This document shows, one piece after another, positions 42,265 to 51,661 of a stretch of DNA of 53,344 nt (position 1 is the stretch's first letter; each line of letters begins with the position of its first letter). The stretch lies in the NCBI RefSeq assembly GCF_000142905.1, contig NW_013657616.1:1-53344 (forward strand), read 5' to 3'. Made by a program: the position numbers and the translations under genes. The notes beneath the pieces are model-generated. The model did no database searches. It was not told the DNA's origin and saw nothing but the letters and a program-made list of their open reading frames with translations. The stretch is from Thecamonas trahens ATCC 50062 (lineage: Eukaryota; Apusozoa; Apusomonadida; Apusomonadidae).

Positions 42265-43743
42265 TCACCGCGGTAACGTCTCAGGCATGTCGGCCACAAC
42301 ATAGGCCATGGCGGCAAGGACGCCGATGCACCTGTTGAGCTCGACAGGGTCGATCTTGTCGGCGGTGTCAGCCCGGGTGTGGTGGTAGTCAAAGTACACC
42401 CCGCCATCGGCCTGGAGCTCGAGCGTCGGCACGCCAGCGGCGAGGAGTGGCGAGATGTCGGCTCCGGTCTCCAGCGCAGAGGTCATCGCCCGCGCATCGA
42501 CGTGTGTCGGTGGATGGCTAAGGAGTGTGGCAACGGCGGAGAGCGCTGCTGCGGTCTCGCTCGAGCCGCCGGCGGCGTAGAAGCCGCGTGGATCAAAGAC
42601 ACCCGAGTCAGACTCAATCGCCAGCACATGATTGCCGAGCTCGCTTGCGTAGTGCTCGGCGTAGGCCTGGCCGCCGGCCAGCCCGTTCTCCTCGTTGGTG
42701 AAGAGCACAACTCGGATGGTGCGTGCCGGCCGAAGGCCGAGTGAGTGGAGGAGCGAGAGCGCGTGCCAGACGGCGACAACGCCACCGCCATCGTCCATGG
42801 CACCGGTGCCTACGTCCCACGCGTCGATGTGAGCGCCAAGGAGGACAACCTGCTCAGGGTGTGTCCTGCCCGTCAGCTCGGCCACAACGTTGGCCGAAGG
42901 CGCTGGCGGGCCGACAGAGCAGTTGAGGGCGAGCGCAAGCGAGAGCACGTGCCCGCGGTCCTGCATCCGCCGTAGCATGTCCGCATCCTCGGTGGTAATA
43001 GCGCCCGCCGGGATCTGCACCACCCCGGGCTCGTAGTGCATGCCGCCGGTGTGGACCGAGTAGATCGAGTGCGGCGTGAGCGAGCGGACAAGGACCGCTA
43101 CCGCACCCACTCGCGCTGCCTCCACCGCCGCCCGGCTGCGGTACTCGTAGTTCTCGTCGTAGCTCACCCACGCTGCGTCCAACACCACAATCTTACCATC
43201 GGCGCTTCCAATCGCTCCCATCGTCCGCAGCTCCCCGTACGAGCTCACCACCACAGCCTCAGCCTCGAGAGCCTCACCCGGACCAGGTGTCGGCACGCTC
43301 CCGCCCAGCGCCATCACCGCCAGATCGGCGTGACGCGGGCTAATCAACGACGCGTATGACGCCGAGCGCGAACCTCTCCGCCACACCGGTACCGTCACGT
43401 TGATCAGCTCGACCGAGTCCAAGCCATCGGCTCGCATCTCCCGCGCAGTCCAATCGATGGCATCGTCCAGACCTTGACTCCCGCTCAGTCGCGAGCCAAA
43501 GTCATCGGCCAGGGTAGCCAATTTGGCCCATGGCTTTGTGTGCAACTTGGCCGCCGACTCGAAAATAGAGTTAATCCGAGTGGCATAACTTGCCCGCAGA
43601 GCGGCTCGAAGGATATGGGCTGATGGCGACTTGCCGTAGCTCATGTACGCCACGGTGACGAGGAGGAGGACACAGGCAGAGACCGCATAGATGTACAGAA
43701 TACCCGCTCGCGCAGACGGACAGACTCGCTGCACAATACCCAT
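42265..43743 (-). CDS. CPQ: Carboxypeptidase Q-like M28 metallopeptidase (plasma glutamate carboxypeptidase family)
   Basis: A secretory or lysosomal M28 dizinc peptidase that removes N-terminal residues from dipeptides. The 492-aa product starts MGIVQRV with a signal anchor (ILYIYAVSACVLLLVTVAYM). The pro/PA-like region has DGKIVVLDAAWVSYDENYEY, SRAAVEAARVGAVAVLVRSL, HSIYSVHTGGMHYEPGV and IPAGAITTEDADML. The catalytic domain shows the zinc ligands in order: H in LLGAHIDAWD, D in GAMDDGGG, E-E in TNEENG, D in ESDSG and H in YFDYHHTRADT. The close, AMAYVVADMPETLPR, is like the human enzyme (YVVADMEEMLPR). Single exon and intact. GAGADIN-type substrate-site features are represented by ALETGADISPLLAAGVP. 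Confidence 0.93.
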   Translation of the reverse strand: MGIVQRVCPSARAGILYIYAVSACVLLLVTVAYMSYGKSPSAHILRAALRASYATRINSIFESAAKLHTKPWAKLATLADDFGSRLSGSQGLDDAIDWTAREMRADGLDSVELINVTVPVWRRGSRSASYASLISPRHADLAVMALGGSVPTPGPGEALEAEAVVVSSYGELRTMGAIGSADGKIVVLDAAWVSYDENYEYRSRAAVEAARVGAVAVLVRSLTPHSIYSVHTGGMHYEPGVVQIPAGAITTEDADMLRRMQDRGHVLSLALALNCSVGPPAPSANVVAELTGRTHPEQVVLLGAHIDAWDVGTGAMDDGGGVVAVWHALSLLHSLGLRPARTIRVVLFTNEENGLAGGQAYAEHYASELGNHVLAIESDSGVFDPRGFYAAGGSSETAAALSAVATLLSHPPTHVDARAMTSALETGADISPLLAAGVPTLELQADGGVYFDYHHTRADTADKIDPVELNRCIGVLAAMAYVVADMPETLPR

Positions 43744-44492
43744 ACCTACCGCCCTTGTCTGGGTGCTGGCGTGAGGTATGGCTACCACTGCCGCTACCGC
43801 TGTCGTCCCCCGTGACCGCCTGTGACCGCATAGGGCCGAGCTGTCGGGTGAGTGTGGCTGTGGCTGGATCCGACGACATGGCGTGGTGGAGCAGAGGGGG
43901 TGGGATGGGGGTGGGCGGGGATAGGGTGAGACTGGTGGAGGGGGGATCGGGGGGATAAAGAGCGTGGGCAATGGCTAGAGGGAGGTGGAGAGGGTATGTG
44001 CTATCGTATGAGGGGTCTTACCAAGACGTAGACGAGGCAGAGCTGCCGTTGTTTGCCCAACTGTGTAGAAAATGTCACTGATCAGTGATCGTGAATCCGC
44101 ACCCCATCCTAGACCGCAGCAGTCATTCGCTGCCAGATGCGCCCACCCCCCCCAACCCTTACGCCACCAAGCTGGGCCACCTTAGCCCAAGCGATACCCT
44201 CCCGTCCCTTTCACGTACAGGCACATGCACATGGCGATCTCCCGAGACAGACAAAGACAGCAACTCCAACCCCCCCCCCCCCCCCCCCCCCTCCCCCCCC
44301 CCTTCCCCCTCCAAAAAAAAAAAAAAAAAAAAAAAAACTCCCCAAAATGCCGCACGTTGCTTTTTTTCGTGAGCGTAATCGGCTCAGGTCAGGACGGGCG
44401 GGCGAGTGCCCGTGGCAGGCAGGCAGAGGGCGGGAGGGGGAGGGGGTTGAGGGGAGGCAGAGTGCAAAGACACGTGACACGCGGACGAGAAC
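43744..44492. promoter_or_regulatory. Divergent intergenic region with long C and A homopolymers
   Basis: It separates carboxypeptidase Q (-) from the starch-binding protein (+). A near-pure C tract at 44270-44312, interrupted by single or paired T, is followed directly by about 25 A (44313-44337). No gene is seen; the C tract is on the sense strand of the downstream gene, about 180-220 bp before its ATG. Confidence 0.6.
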
Positions 44493-47400
44493 ATGCACAC
44501 GCCTACGCACGTGCGGTTCAAGGTCTCTGTACCTGTGGGAGCTACTCAATGGGGTGAGTATCTGGCTGTATGTGGCTCGGCCCATGAGCTTGGGAAGTGG
44601 TCGGCGAGCGGGGCTATGCGACTCGAGCTGCTGCCTGGCGGCAGTGTGACCAGCGGGGGAAGCAGTACTGGTGCTGGTGCTGGTGGTGCTGGTGGTGCTG
44701 GTGCTGGTGCTGGTGGGGATGGAGTTGGGCAAATGAGTGGATGCGGAAAAAAGTCGCTCGCCAGTCAATCGCCTGTGGCCGGCAGAGTGGCAGGTGATGG
44801 AGGAGGAGGTGGTGGTGGTGGTGGGGAAGAGTCCGAGGCTGGGAGGTGCATCTGGTGTGGTGACATCGAGCTGGCTCTGCCGCTGCCGGGCGTGCTTCAG
44901 TTCAACTATGTGGTGGTCGGCGAGAACGGAGAGGCCAAGCGATGGGACGTGGCAGGCGTGAGGACCATTCCGCTGGCGCTCGTCGAGCACGCCCTCATCG
45001 TTGACGAGGTGTGCCTGAAGGCTGGTGCTGGCGATGCTGCGGCTGAGGACGGAGAAGGTGCCAACAATGTCGATGATGTAGAAGATGCAGGGGTGGAGGC
45101 CGAGGCCAGGCCAGCTTTCCGGCTCATCTCGTTCTCGGTTGTCCTCCCGTCGCCTCTGGCCGAGTCGCACACGGCGCTGCTGCATACCAACGCGGGGCTT
45201 GCGGGCGCGATGTGGAGCTCGGTGGCGATGGGCCGGCTGCCGCGGCGGGTCGGCGGGCGAGTTGCAGACACGTTCCGGGTGGACATGTGGCTGGCGCCGC
45301 AGATGGCGACGGCAGAGCGGCTGGCTGCGCTGCGGTTCAAGTTTGCGGCGTCGGCGCATCCGCCGGTGCCGCAGATGTGGGAGGCTGTGACCGATCGAAC
45401 GCTGCCCGAGGCGCTCCCGGGTGCAGGCAGCGTGGTGGTTGCGGCCGAGTGGAATGTGTCGCTGCCCAACGTGGCTGGCCTTGTGCTCGAGGCCGCGGTG
45501 CCGGACGATTCCTCGTTTGCGGTTCTGGCCGGCGGACATCCGGTGCTCGGAGCGTGGGACCCGATGGGCGGGGTGGTGCTGGGCAAGAGTGGGACCGGAA
45601 CCGGGTGCGCTGTCGTTGCCATTGCCGCACACGCCGGCTTTGCGCCGCACGGCTTTGAGTACAAGTATGTCAAGGTTGTCGGCGTGCAGTTTGAGTGGGA
45701 GGCGCTCGGCGGCAACCGGTCGTCGGGCGTGCTCCACGGAAGCGAACTTACCGAGCAGTTTGGAGTCATGCCCGCCGGGCGGGCTCTGGTGCACCTCCGG
45801 GTTGACGCGGCGTTTGAGGCCTCGCTTCCTGCGGCAGTCGATGTGGTTGCCTCGCTCGGCACCGGCGATGGGGCTGTGGTGGCGCGGCGGCGGATGTTGC
45901 GTCTGGAGCCTGACGAGGCATTTGTAGCTGTGGTGGTGGTCGAGGCAGCCAGCAAGGAGAACGTTGCTCTACGCTACGTGTTTGTGGCGTGCGAGAGCGG
46001 TGAAGAGACGACGATGCGTGAGATCCCGCTGCCGGGCGCGGGTGAGTACGTGTATGTGCATGACACATGGCTTGCGCCGCCGCCGCTTGTGGGCGTCGCG
46101 CTCCGCGTGAGCGCAACGCCGCACGGAAGCCGGGCGCTGGTGTGCGGGCCGACGCCGCAGCTGGGGCGGTGGGATCCGGCGCGGGCGCCGGTGCTCTCCG
46201 CTGACAACGCTGCTGTGCTGTGGATGCATCCAAACGCTGTGGCCAAGCTGGAGTACAAGCTCGCAGCGCTTGACGAGGGGCTGGGCGGGGCGTATGTGTG
46301 GGAGAACTGCTCGACGCGTAAGGTGCCGCCGACGTGGCGGCCGCCGATATCGGTTGTCCACGCGGTCTTTGACGACGCGCCGGTGCAGGTCGACGTCTAC
46401 CTCGATGTTGTGGCGCCGCTGCAGACCGGCCACTCTGTGGCGCTTGTGGCCGGCGAGGGCGCAACGCCTGTGGCGATGACACGGTCGGCGCCTGCGGTGT
46501 GGAGCACGTCGCTGCGGTTGGACCGCAACTCGAGAGTGAGATACTCGTACGTGCTGCTAGATGGACGGCGGCGCGAGGTGGCGGGCAAGGCTGTGCTTGC
46601 ATGTGCGGCGGAGCGGCGGACGCTGCATGTGGGCGAGACGCCGAGCGTGGTCAACGATGTGTGGGGCGTGGCGAGCGGGCAGTTTGTCCTTGTCAAGTTT
46701 GCGGTGCAGTTACCCAGTTGCGGACCGTCTTCGGGCCTGTGCGTGGCGGTATCTGGCTCGCTTCCGCTGCTGGGCCAGTGGGATCCTGCAGCGGCGGTGC
46801 GGATGCGGCGGGCGGGCGAGAATGAGTATCGTGTGGCGCTCAATCTGCCGTATGAGGCGCTGCGGCAGCTCGAGTACAAGTATGTGATTGTGGACGAGCA
46901 CGCGCCCACTGCGTCGCGGTGGGAAGCGCGAGGTAACCGGAGCGTGGTCCCGGGCATCTACACCTCGCTCTGGCTCCGTGACGCATGGGTGGGCGAGATG
47001 CCGTCTGCGCCGTCGACGCCGCGGATCTCGGCGCTGGACATCGACGTCGACTTTGGCTCACAGTCGGATGTGCTGGTGGTCCCTGTCCACCTAGCATGGC
47101 GGCACGGCGGGCGGAGCGGCTTTGTCCGCGGCTCGTTCACCTCGCCTCCTTTTGAGCGGCGGCTGCCGCTGGGGCAGGCGAGCGACGGCAGCCTCTCGCT
47201 GCGGCTCGGACTTGTGCCTGGGCGGTACCAGGTGGTATTTGAGGTCGACGGCGTGACGCGCTTTGCATCGTATGCGCCGATGGAGTATGTGCCTACGCTG
47301 CAGGCCGTGGCCAACGTCATGGTGGTCGCGCCAGACGCTGAGGCGCAGCCGGAGTTTCCGCCGCCCCCGGAGGATGTGCAGGGTGCGCAGGTGTGGTACA

Positions 47401-47993
47401 CGCAGGAGGAGATGGCCGAGCCGGACCTCCGCGACGTGCGGCAGTACTCGCGGCTGGCCGCACTGGTGGACCGCAACGGCGGCTTGTTCTCGATGCAGGA
47501 CTCGCTTGCGCTTGAGGACGTCATCACCAAGATCTCTACGACCGAGTACGTGGCCTCGCTCTCGGCCTCGCAGCGGGCGTTCAACCGCATCACGCTTGGC
47601 GAGCTCCTCTCGGAGATCGAGCAGCCGTTCAAGACGCCTCAGCTGACGGTCAAGCTCCGCGAGCAGGCTGGGCGCTCGCAGCAGTCGCTTGTCATCCAGG
47701 GCAAGCGCTGGTTCTACTGGACGCCCGAGGAGGAGGCCGCCCGCAAGCGGAGCCTCGTTGCCGCCAAGGTCCTCATCGCCGACGCGGCCGTGGCCTACGG
47801 ATCGGCCGCCGAGGGTGGAAGCGGAGCAAGCGATGCGCCGCATGCTGTCCCACCTGCCGATGGCGGTGATGGCGTCGGCAGCGATGATCCGGTTGCCGCC
47901 GCTGTTGCTGCCGCGCGGGCAAGCATGGCGCGGGTCGACTCGCCGACAGCCGAGCGCAATGCTGTTCTTGCGCGGGGTGCCATGCGGGAGTGA
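44493..47993 (+). CDS. Starch/glycogen-binding scaffold with multiple CBM20-like modules and a CBM48-like module
   Basis: A single-exon 1,166-aa protein with no catalytic domain. CBM20-type signatures recur: GSAHELGKWSA (about residue 28), GGHPVLGAWDP (about 347), CGPTPQLGRWDP (about 550) and SGSLPLLGQWDP (about 753), each followed by the (E)YKYV strand and sometimes a ligand Trp (FEYKYVKVVGVQFEWEALGG, LEYKYVIVDE then SRWEARGNRSV). Between them sit diverged beta modules of similar size. Near 870-960, GFVRGSFTSPPFERRLPLG with PGRYQVVFEVDGVTRFA and ANVMVV resembles the AMPK-beta glycogen-binding CBM48. The C-terminus (KRWFYWTPEEEAARKRSLVA) is helical. There is a Gly-rich insert within the first module (about 55-115). 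It probably binds alpha-glucan and tethers other proteins, by analogy with non-catalytic plant and animal CBM20/48 proteins. Confidence 0.85.
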   Translation: MHTPTHVRFKVSVPVGATQWGEYLAVCGSAHELGKWSASGAMRLELLPGGSVTSGGSSTGAGAGGAGGAGAGAGGDGVGQMSGCGKKSLASQSPVAGRVAGDGGGGGGGGGEESEAGRCIWCGDIELALPLPGVLQFNYVVVGENGEAKRWDVAGVRTIPLALVEHALIVDEVCLKAGAGDAAAEDGEGANNVDDVEDAGVEAEARPAFRLISFSVVLPSPLAESHTALLHTNAGLAGAMWSSVAMGRLPRRVGGRVADTFRVDMWLAPQMATAERLAALRFKFAASAHPPVPQMWEAVTDRTLPEALPGAGSVVVAAEWNVSLPNVAGLVLEAAVPDDSSFAVLAGGHPVLGAWDPMGGVVLGKSGTGTGCAVVAIAAHAGFAPHGFEYKYVKVVGVQFEWEALGGNRSSGVLHGSELTEQFGVMPAGRALVHLRVDAAFEASLPAAVDVVASLGTGDGAVVARRRMLRLEPDEAFVAVVVVEAASKENVALRYVFVACESGEETTMREIPLPGAGEYVYVHDTWLAPPPLVGVALRVSATPHGSRALVCGPTPQLGRWDPARAPVLSADNAAVLWMHPNAVAKLEYKLAALDEGLGGAYVWENCSTRKVPPTWRPPISVVHAVFDDAPVQVDVYLDVVAPLQTGHSVALVAGEGATPVAMTRSAPAVWSTSLRLDRNSRVRYSYVLLDGRRREVAGKAVLACAAERRTLHVGETPSVVNDVWGVASGQFVLVKFAVQLPSCGPSSGLCVAVSGSLPLLGQWDPAAAVRMRRAGENEYRVALNLPYEALRQLEYKYVIVDEHAPTASRWEARGNRSVVPGIYTSLWLRDAWVGEMPSAPSTPRISALDIDVDFGSQSDVLVVPVHLAWRHGGRSGFVRGSFTSPPFERRLPLGQASDGSLSLRLGLVPGRYQVVFEVDGVTRFASYAPMEYVPTLQAVANVMVVAPDAEAQPEFPPPPEDVQGAQVWYTQEEMAEPDLRDVRQYSRLAALVDRNGGLFSMQDSLALEDVITKISTTEYVASLSASQRAFNRITLGELLSEIEQPFKTPQLTVKLREQAGRSQQSLVIQGKRWFYWTPEEEAARKRSLVAAKVLIADAAVAYGSAAEGGSGASDAPHAVPPADGGDGVGSDDPVAAAVAAARASMARVDSPTAERNAVLARGAMRE

Positions 47994-48015
47994 ACGTGCA
48001 GTGTGTGAGAGGGAC

Positions 48016-48213
48016 GATTAACTGAACGTGAGTTAATCATAGGTGGGTACAATTACCTGAACGTGAGTTAATCGAGGGGTGGTGGTGGGTGGGGTACGAT
48101 TACCTGAACGTGAGTTAATCGAGGGGTGGTGGTGGGTGGGGTACGATTAACTGAACGTGAGTTAATCGAGGGGTGGGGTGGGTGGGGTACGATTAACTGA
48201 ACGTGAGTTAATC
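48016..48213. repeat. Five-copy hairpin repeat downstream of the CBM20 scaffold gene
   Basis: Each copy has arms GATTAACT and AGTTAATC around the 7-nt loop GAACGTG (perfect in copies 48016, 48145 and 48191; the left arm is changed to xATTACCT in copies 48051 and 48098). Copies are spaced 35, 47, 47 and 46 bp and separated by GGGGTGG-rich, GTAC-containing spacers. The array begins 23 bp after the stop codon of the scaffold gene. Confidence 0.9.
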
Positions 48214-48314
48214 GAGGGGTGGGGTGGCACACTGCTCGCAGCTCGTCGTGGGCGCGAAGCAGAGGGAGGTGGACCAGGCGAGGGAAGAGCGGGCGGCTTG
48301 GCGAAAGGAGCGAG

Positions 48315-51300
48315 ATGAAGAGTGGAGGAATTGTATGGGAAGGTAGAGCAGCAGCTGATGACCTTCCCCAGCCATACCGCTATGTGTATAGCATGGTCGA
48401 CGAGCTGGTCTCCTCAGCCATGTCCATTGCCCATGCCAAAGGCCAGCGGACACTCGCCCGCCACTCGGCCGCCCACTACCACGCACAAGCCACTGCCCTC
48501 CACCCCCTCTTCCAGATCTCAGCCCTCGGTCCCATCTCCGCCCTCGCCACCGATGCTGCTCCCTCTGCCCGCCATCTCTCTGTCTCGCCTCGTCTTACCC
48601 GACCCGGTCGAGGCCGAGACGGACATGGTGCGCCTGATGGTCGAGGCCGAGACGGACATGGTGCGCCTGATGGTCGAGGCCGAGACGGACATGGTGCGCC
48701 TGATGGTCGAGGCCGAGACGGACATGGTGCGCCTGATGGTCGAGGCCGAGACGGACATGGTGCGCCTGATGGTCGAGGCCGAGACGGACATGGTGCTGCC
48801 AGTGAGGAGGATGACGGCAGGGAGTGGCCCATACTCGCTATTGGCTCGGTCTCGGGTACAGTCACCTTGGTCGACGCCAAACCAGGTAGCGTGGTCCTCG
48901 CTGGCGTCCTCGATCTCCTCACTCTGCTGCCGGAGCACTTGGTCGAGGCTCTCCGACTGCCTGATGACGACCGCATCGACAACGGGGCTGGGTCAAGTGC
49001 GCAGCGAACTGCGTCCAAGCCTGAGCGGAGTCGTGGACAGCGCTCAGAACGTCCGCCGTCTGCTCGAGCCACAGCATCATCAACGCGAGCGGCGCGGACA
49101 GGGAAGGGCGGAAAGACAGCAGCGTCAGGGAGGACAGCAAAGATGGCGGACAAGAACAAGGCCAAGGGCAAGATGCCGTCCAGCGGCAAGGCTAAGGGCA
49201 AGGCCCAAGCCAAGCGCAAGTCACGGCAACAGCCAGATGATGACGGGTGGCGTGCATCCGCTGAGCTACGCAAGCATCCGTTCGCAGTCAAGGCCTTGGC
49301 GGTGCACGGCGATGTGGTTGTTGTCCGCCTCGCCCGCTGCGTCGTTGTCATCCGTCTCGACCTTGCCGCAGATTATGCTCGCGCTGGCAGAGGGCTGACC
49401 GTCGTCGATGATGCCGGCAATGCCGACGATAGCAGCAGGCGCGGGTCGAGGTCGCGGACAAAGAGCAAGTCTGGCAAGAGCAAATCGACGGGCAAGGAGG
49501 CTTCAGGTGAGAGCGAGCCGCGTAGCAATCGCGTCATTGCTCTCCTCCCCAAAGCAGCGTCGGTCGCCATCGTCGCCACAGGCAGCGCCATCGTTCTCAC
49601 CCACGCCTCGGGCGAGGTCTCAATCTGGCCAATCGCCAGCCTCCCACCCCTCGACGAGAGCGGCTCGGCTAGCGGCCTGGACCTTCCGCGCCATGACGAC
49701 TACCTTCTCGTTGCACCGCCGCTTCCTCGCATGACCGACGTGGCCGTCGCCGTGGTGGCGCGGCCCGCAGAGACGATCCTCGTCTGGTGGCGCGGGTACA
49801 ACACGTTGCGGCGGTTCGCAGCGCCTGCACCGCCTGTCGCCAACAACGACGACGACAGCAACGAGGACAGTGAGAGCGATGCCGGTGGCAAGCTGCTGGT
49901 GGCGCGCCCAGACTATGTCTTTCCAGCGCCGATCACGTCGGTGGCGTCATCACCGGGTAGCGGGCGGCTGACGGCCGTGGGGCTGGCAACCGGTGCAGTG
50001 GTGGTGTACGACAACGAGTACGGGACTGAGCGGTACGTTGTGACGCTCAAGACCGGCGCCGTCAAGCATCTCCTTCTGTTAGGGTCCGAATACCTCGTGG
50101 CTGCCCTCCAGCGCGCCTCTGAGCTCTACCTCTTTTCCCTCGCTCGCGGTTGTGCTAGGACCTGTGTCCCGCTCGGCCACAAGTTGGTCACCCTCTCACG
50201 CATCGGCGCGACACGGATGGTTCTTGCCCACACTCGCGCTGCTACTACCTCGCACTACGTCGCGCTCGATCCGGTCGCCGGTCACGAAGTCGCTGCTCTC
50301 GCCATCGATCCGCTCTGGTCCCCGCTCCGCCGGCTCTGTGCGCCCTACCTCGATACGTCCGGTGCGTATGCCATCGTCGCTCTGCGGTGGACCGGCGAGC
50401 CGCCGCAACCCGCGCCCAAGCTTGCGGTCGATGATGGCGCGGGAGAAGACTCTGGCAGCGATACCGGTGACGCCGCGGGTGGCGAGGGTGAGGACGGCGA
50501 GCAGGCTGTCGATGCCGCTGCCGGCGACAAAGCCAAGGTCGAGGCTTCGCCCAAATCGCGGCTGAAGCGACGGCTCGACATGGGCACGCCGGATATCAGG
50601 GTTGTCCTCAACGGCGCATCCGAGTCTGGCGACGATGATGACGACGACGAAGGCAGCGGCGGGATCAGCGACGATAGCCTCGACTTGAGCCGAAGCAGGG
50701 TCGCACGGATTGGCGGGAAGGCTGCCGACCGGCACTTGCTTCAGGTCCCGCGGCCACAGAAGCGGCGGCGGAAGCGGCGACAACTCAAGGCGTCCGGGGT
50801 CGGTGGGAGTGGCGGAAGTGGCGGAAGTGGCCGCGGACGAGCCGGATCGATACGCGGGCGGCGAGGAGGGCGGCCGAACGGAGGCGTCGGCGGAGGTGTC
50901 GGCGTTGGCGGTGTCGACAAGCACTTCAGTGGGGGCAAGGATAGCGAGGGTTCTGCTGGCGATGACAATGGACTCGACGACGATGACCACGAGGTGGTGG
51001 ATATCGACGCTGGGCCGCGGTGCACACTCGCGCTGTTCTCTGTGGCCGAGGTGGCCGTGGGCCGGCAGGCGGACCAAGTGGTGGCGTACAAGCCTGCGGC
51101 GGCGTTTGCAAGCGCTGCAGCGGTGGCAGCTGCGCGCGATGCGCGGGCGGCAACGCCAAGTGCAAGCGGCTACCTTCGCGCGCCGAGCTCTGAGACGGCG
51201 GTGGTGGCGATCTCGCAGCTGGACGAGGGGCGGAGGAGCCAGGCACTGCTTAGCCGGGCCCAGATGGCAGCGATGGACACGTCGCTGACAGCCGACGATG

Positions 51301-51644
51301 GGCTGGTACCTGATGCTGGGGCTGGTGGGGCGGATCCGCTTGCGGCGCGCAGCGCGCGGCAGCGGGTGGTGCAGAGGGTGCTCTCACGGAGCTCGAGCCG
51401 GACAGCGCGGCGCGCGCGGTCTGTAGCGCGGACGCAGCGGACGAGCGCCGCGCTCGCCCGCGGCAGCGACGAACTCGCAGCGTTTATCGTAGCCATGGAC
51501 GCCGATGGCGGACTACCAGCCGAGTGGCACGCGGCGGCGGCAGCGGCCGAGATGGCTGCGGCGGGGCCGGCACGGAGCGAGGCGGCACGGCGGCGGGAGA
51601 TGGCACGTGCAGCGGCATCAAGCCGAGCGGCGAGGCGACGATAG
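48315..51644 (+). CDS. Large beta-propeller-like, low-complexity protein (hypothetical, WD40-like)
   Basis: From the ATG at 48315 (MKSGGIVWEGRAAADDLPQP) the product is 1,109 aa. An N-terminal helix (YVYSMVDELVSSAMSIAHAK) is followed by a segment of six 11-residue repeats (GRGRDGHGAPD) and then short beta segments typical of propeller blades: ILAIGSVSGTVTLVDAKPG, VKALAVHGDVVVVRLARCVV, VAIVATGSAIVLTHASGEVS, ITSVASSPGSGRLTAVGLAT, GAVVVYDNEYGTERYVVTLK. Basic linkers (KNKAKGKMPSSGKAKGKAQA) and acidic/Gly-rich linkers (SESGDDDDDDEGSGG) separate them. The C-terminus is Arg/Ala-rich helix ending SSRAARRR. Basic and acidic patches would fit a nuclear or nucleolar protein, but this is inference. The true start is uncertain. 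The gene ends 17 bp before the convergent endomannosidase. Confidence 0.65.
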   Translation: MKSGGIVWEGRAAADDLPQPYRYVYSMVDELVSSAMSIAHAKGQRTLARHSAAHYHAQATALHPLFQISALGPISALATDAAPSARHLSVSPRLTRPGRGRDGHGAPDGRGRDGHGAPDGRGRDGHGAPDGRGRDGHGAPDGRGRDGHGAPDGRGRDGHGAASEEDDGREWPILAIGSVSGTVTLVDAKPGSVVLAGVLDLLTLLPEHLVEALRLPDDDRIDNGAGSSAQRTASKPERSRGQRSERPPSARATASSTRAARTGKGGKTAASGRTAKMADKNKAKGKMPSSGKAKGKAQAKRKSRQQPDDDGWRASAELRKHPFAVKALAVHGDVVVVRLARCVVVIRLDLAADYARAGRGLTVVDDAGNADDSSRRGSRSRTKSKSGKSKSTGKEASGESEPRSNRVIALLPKAASVAIVATGSAIVLTHASGEVSIWPIASLPPLDESGSASGLDLPRHDDYLLVAPPLPRMTDVAVAVVARPAETILVWWRGYNTLRRFAAPAPPVANNDDDSNEDSESDAGGKLLVARPDYVFPAPITSVASSPGSGRLTAVGLATGAVVVYDNEYGTERYVVTLKTGAVKHLLLLGSEYLVAALQRASELYLFSLARGCARTCVPLGHKLVTLSRIGATRMVLAHTRAATTSHYVALDPVAGHEVAALAIDPLWSPLRRLCAPYLDTSGAYAIVALRWTGEPPQPAPKLAVDDGAGEDSGSDTGDAAGGEGEDGEQAVDAAAGDKAKVEASPKSRLKRRLDMGTPDIRVVLNGASESGDDDDDDEGSGGISDDSLDLSRSRVARIGGKAADRHLLQVPRPQKRRRKRRQLKASGVGGSGGSGGSGRGRAGSIRGRRGGRPNGGVGGGVGVGGVDKHFSGGKDSEGSAGDDNGLDDDDHEVVDIDAGPRCTLALFSVAEVAVGRQADQVVAYKPAAAFASAAAVAAARDARAATPSASGYLRAPSSETAVVAISQLDEGRRSQALLSRAQMAAMDTSLTADDGLVPDAGAGGADPLAARSARQRVVQRVLSRSSSRTARRARSVARTQRTSAALARGSDELAAFIVAMDADGGLPAEWHAAAAAAEMAAAGPARSEAARRREMARAAASSRAARRR
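48609..48797 (+). repeat. 33-bp coding minisatellite, six copies
   Basis: Units of exactly 33 bp start at 48609, 48642, 48675, 48708, 48741 and 48774 and encode GRGRDGHGAPD. Five copies are essentially identical at the DNA level, so the expansion is recent; the last is truncated. Confidence 0.95.
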
Positions 51645-51661
51645 GCATGTGTGCGGATGCG

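Noticed and set aside
48331-48369. 39-nt intron (GTATGG...CCCCAG) near the start of the propeller-like gene
   Set aside because: Too short for splicing compared with the 103-974 bp introns here, and the sequence reads through in frame.
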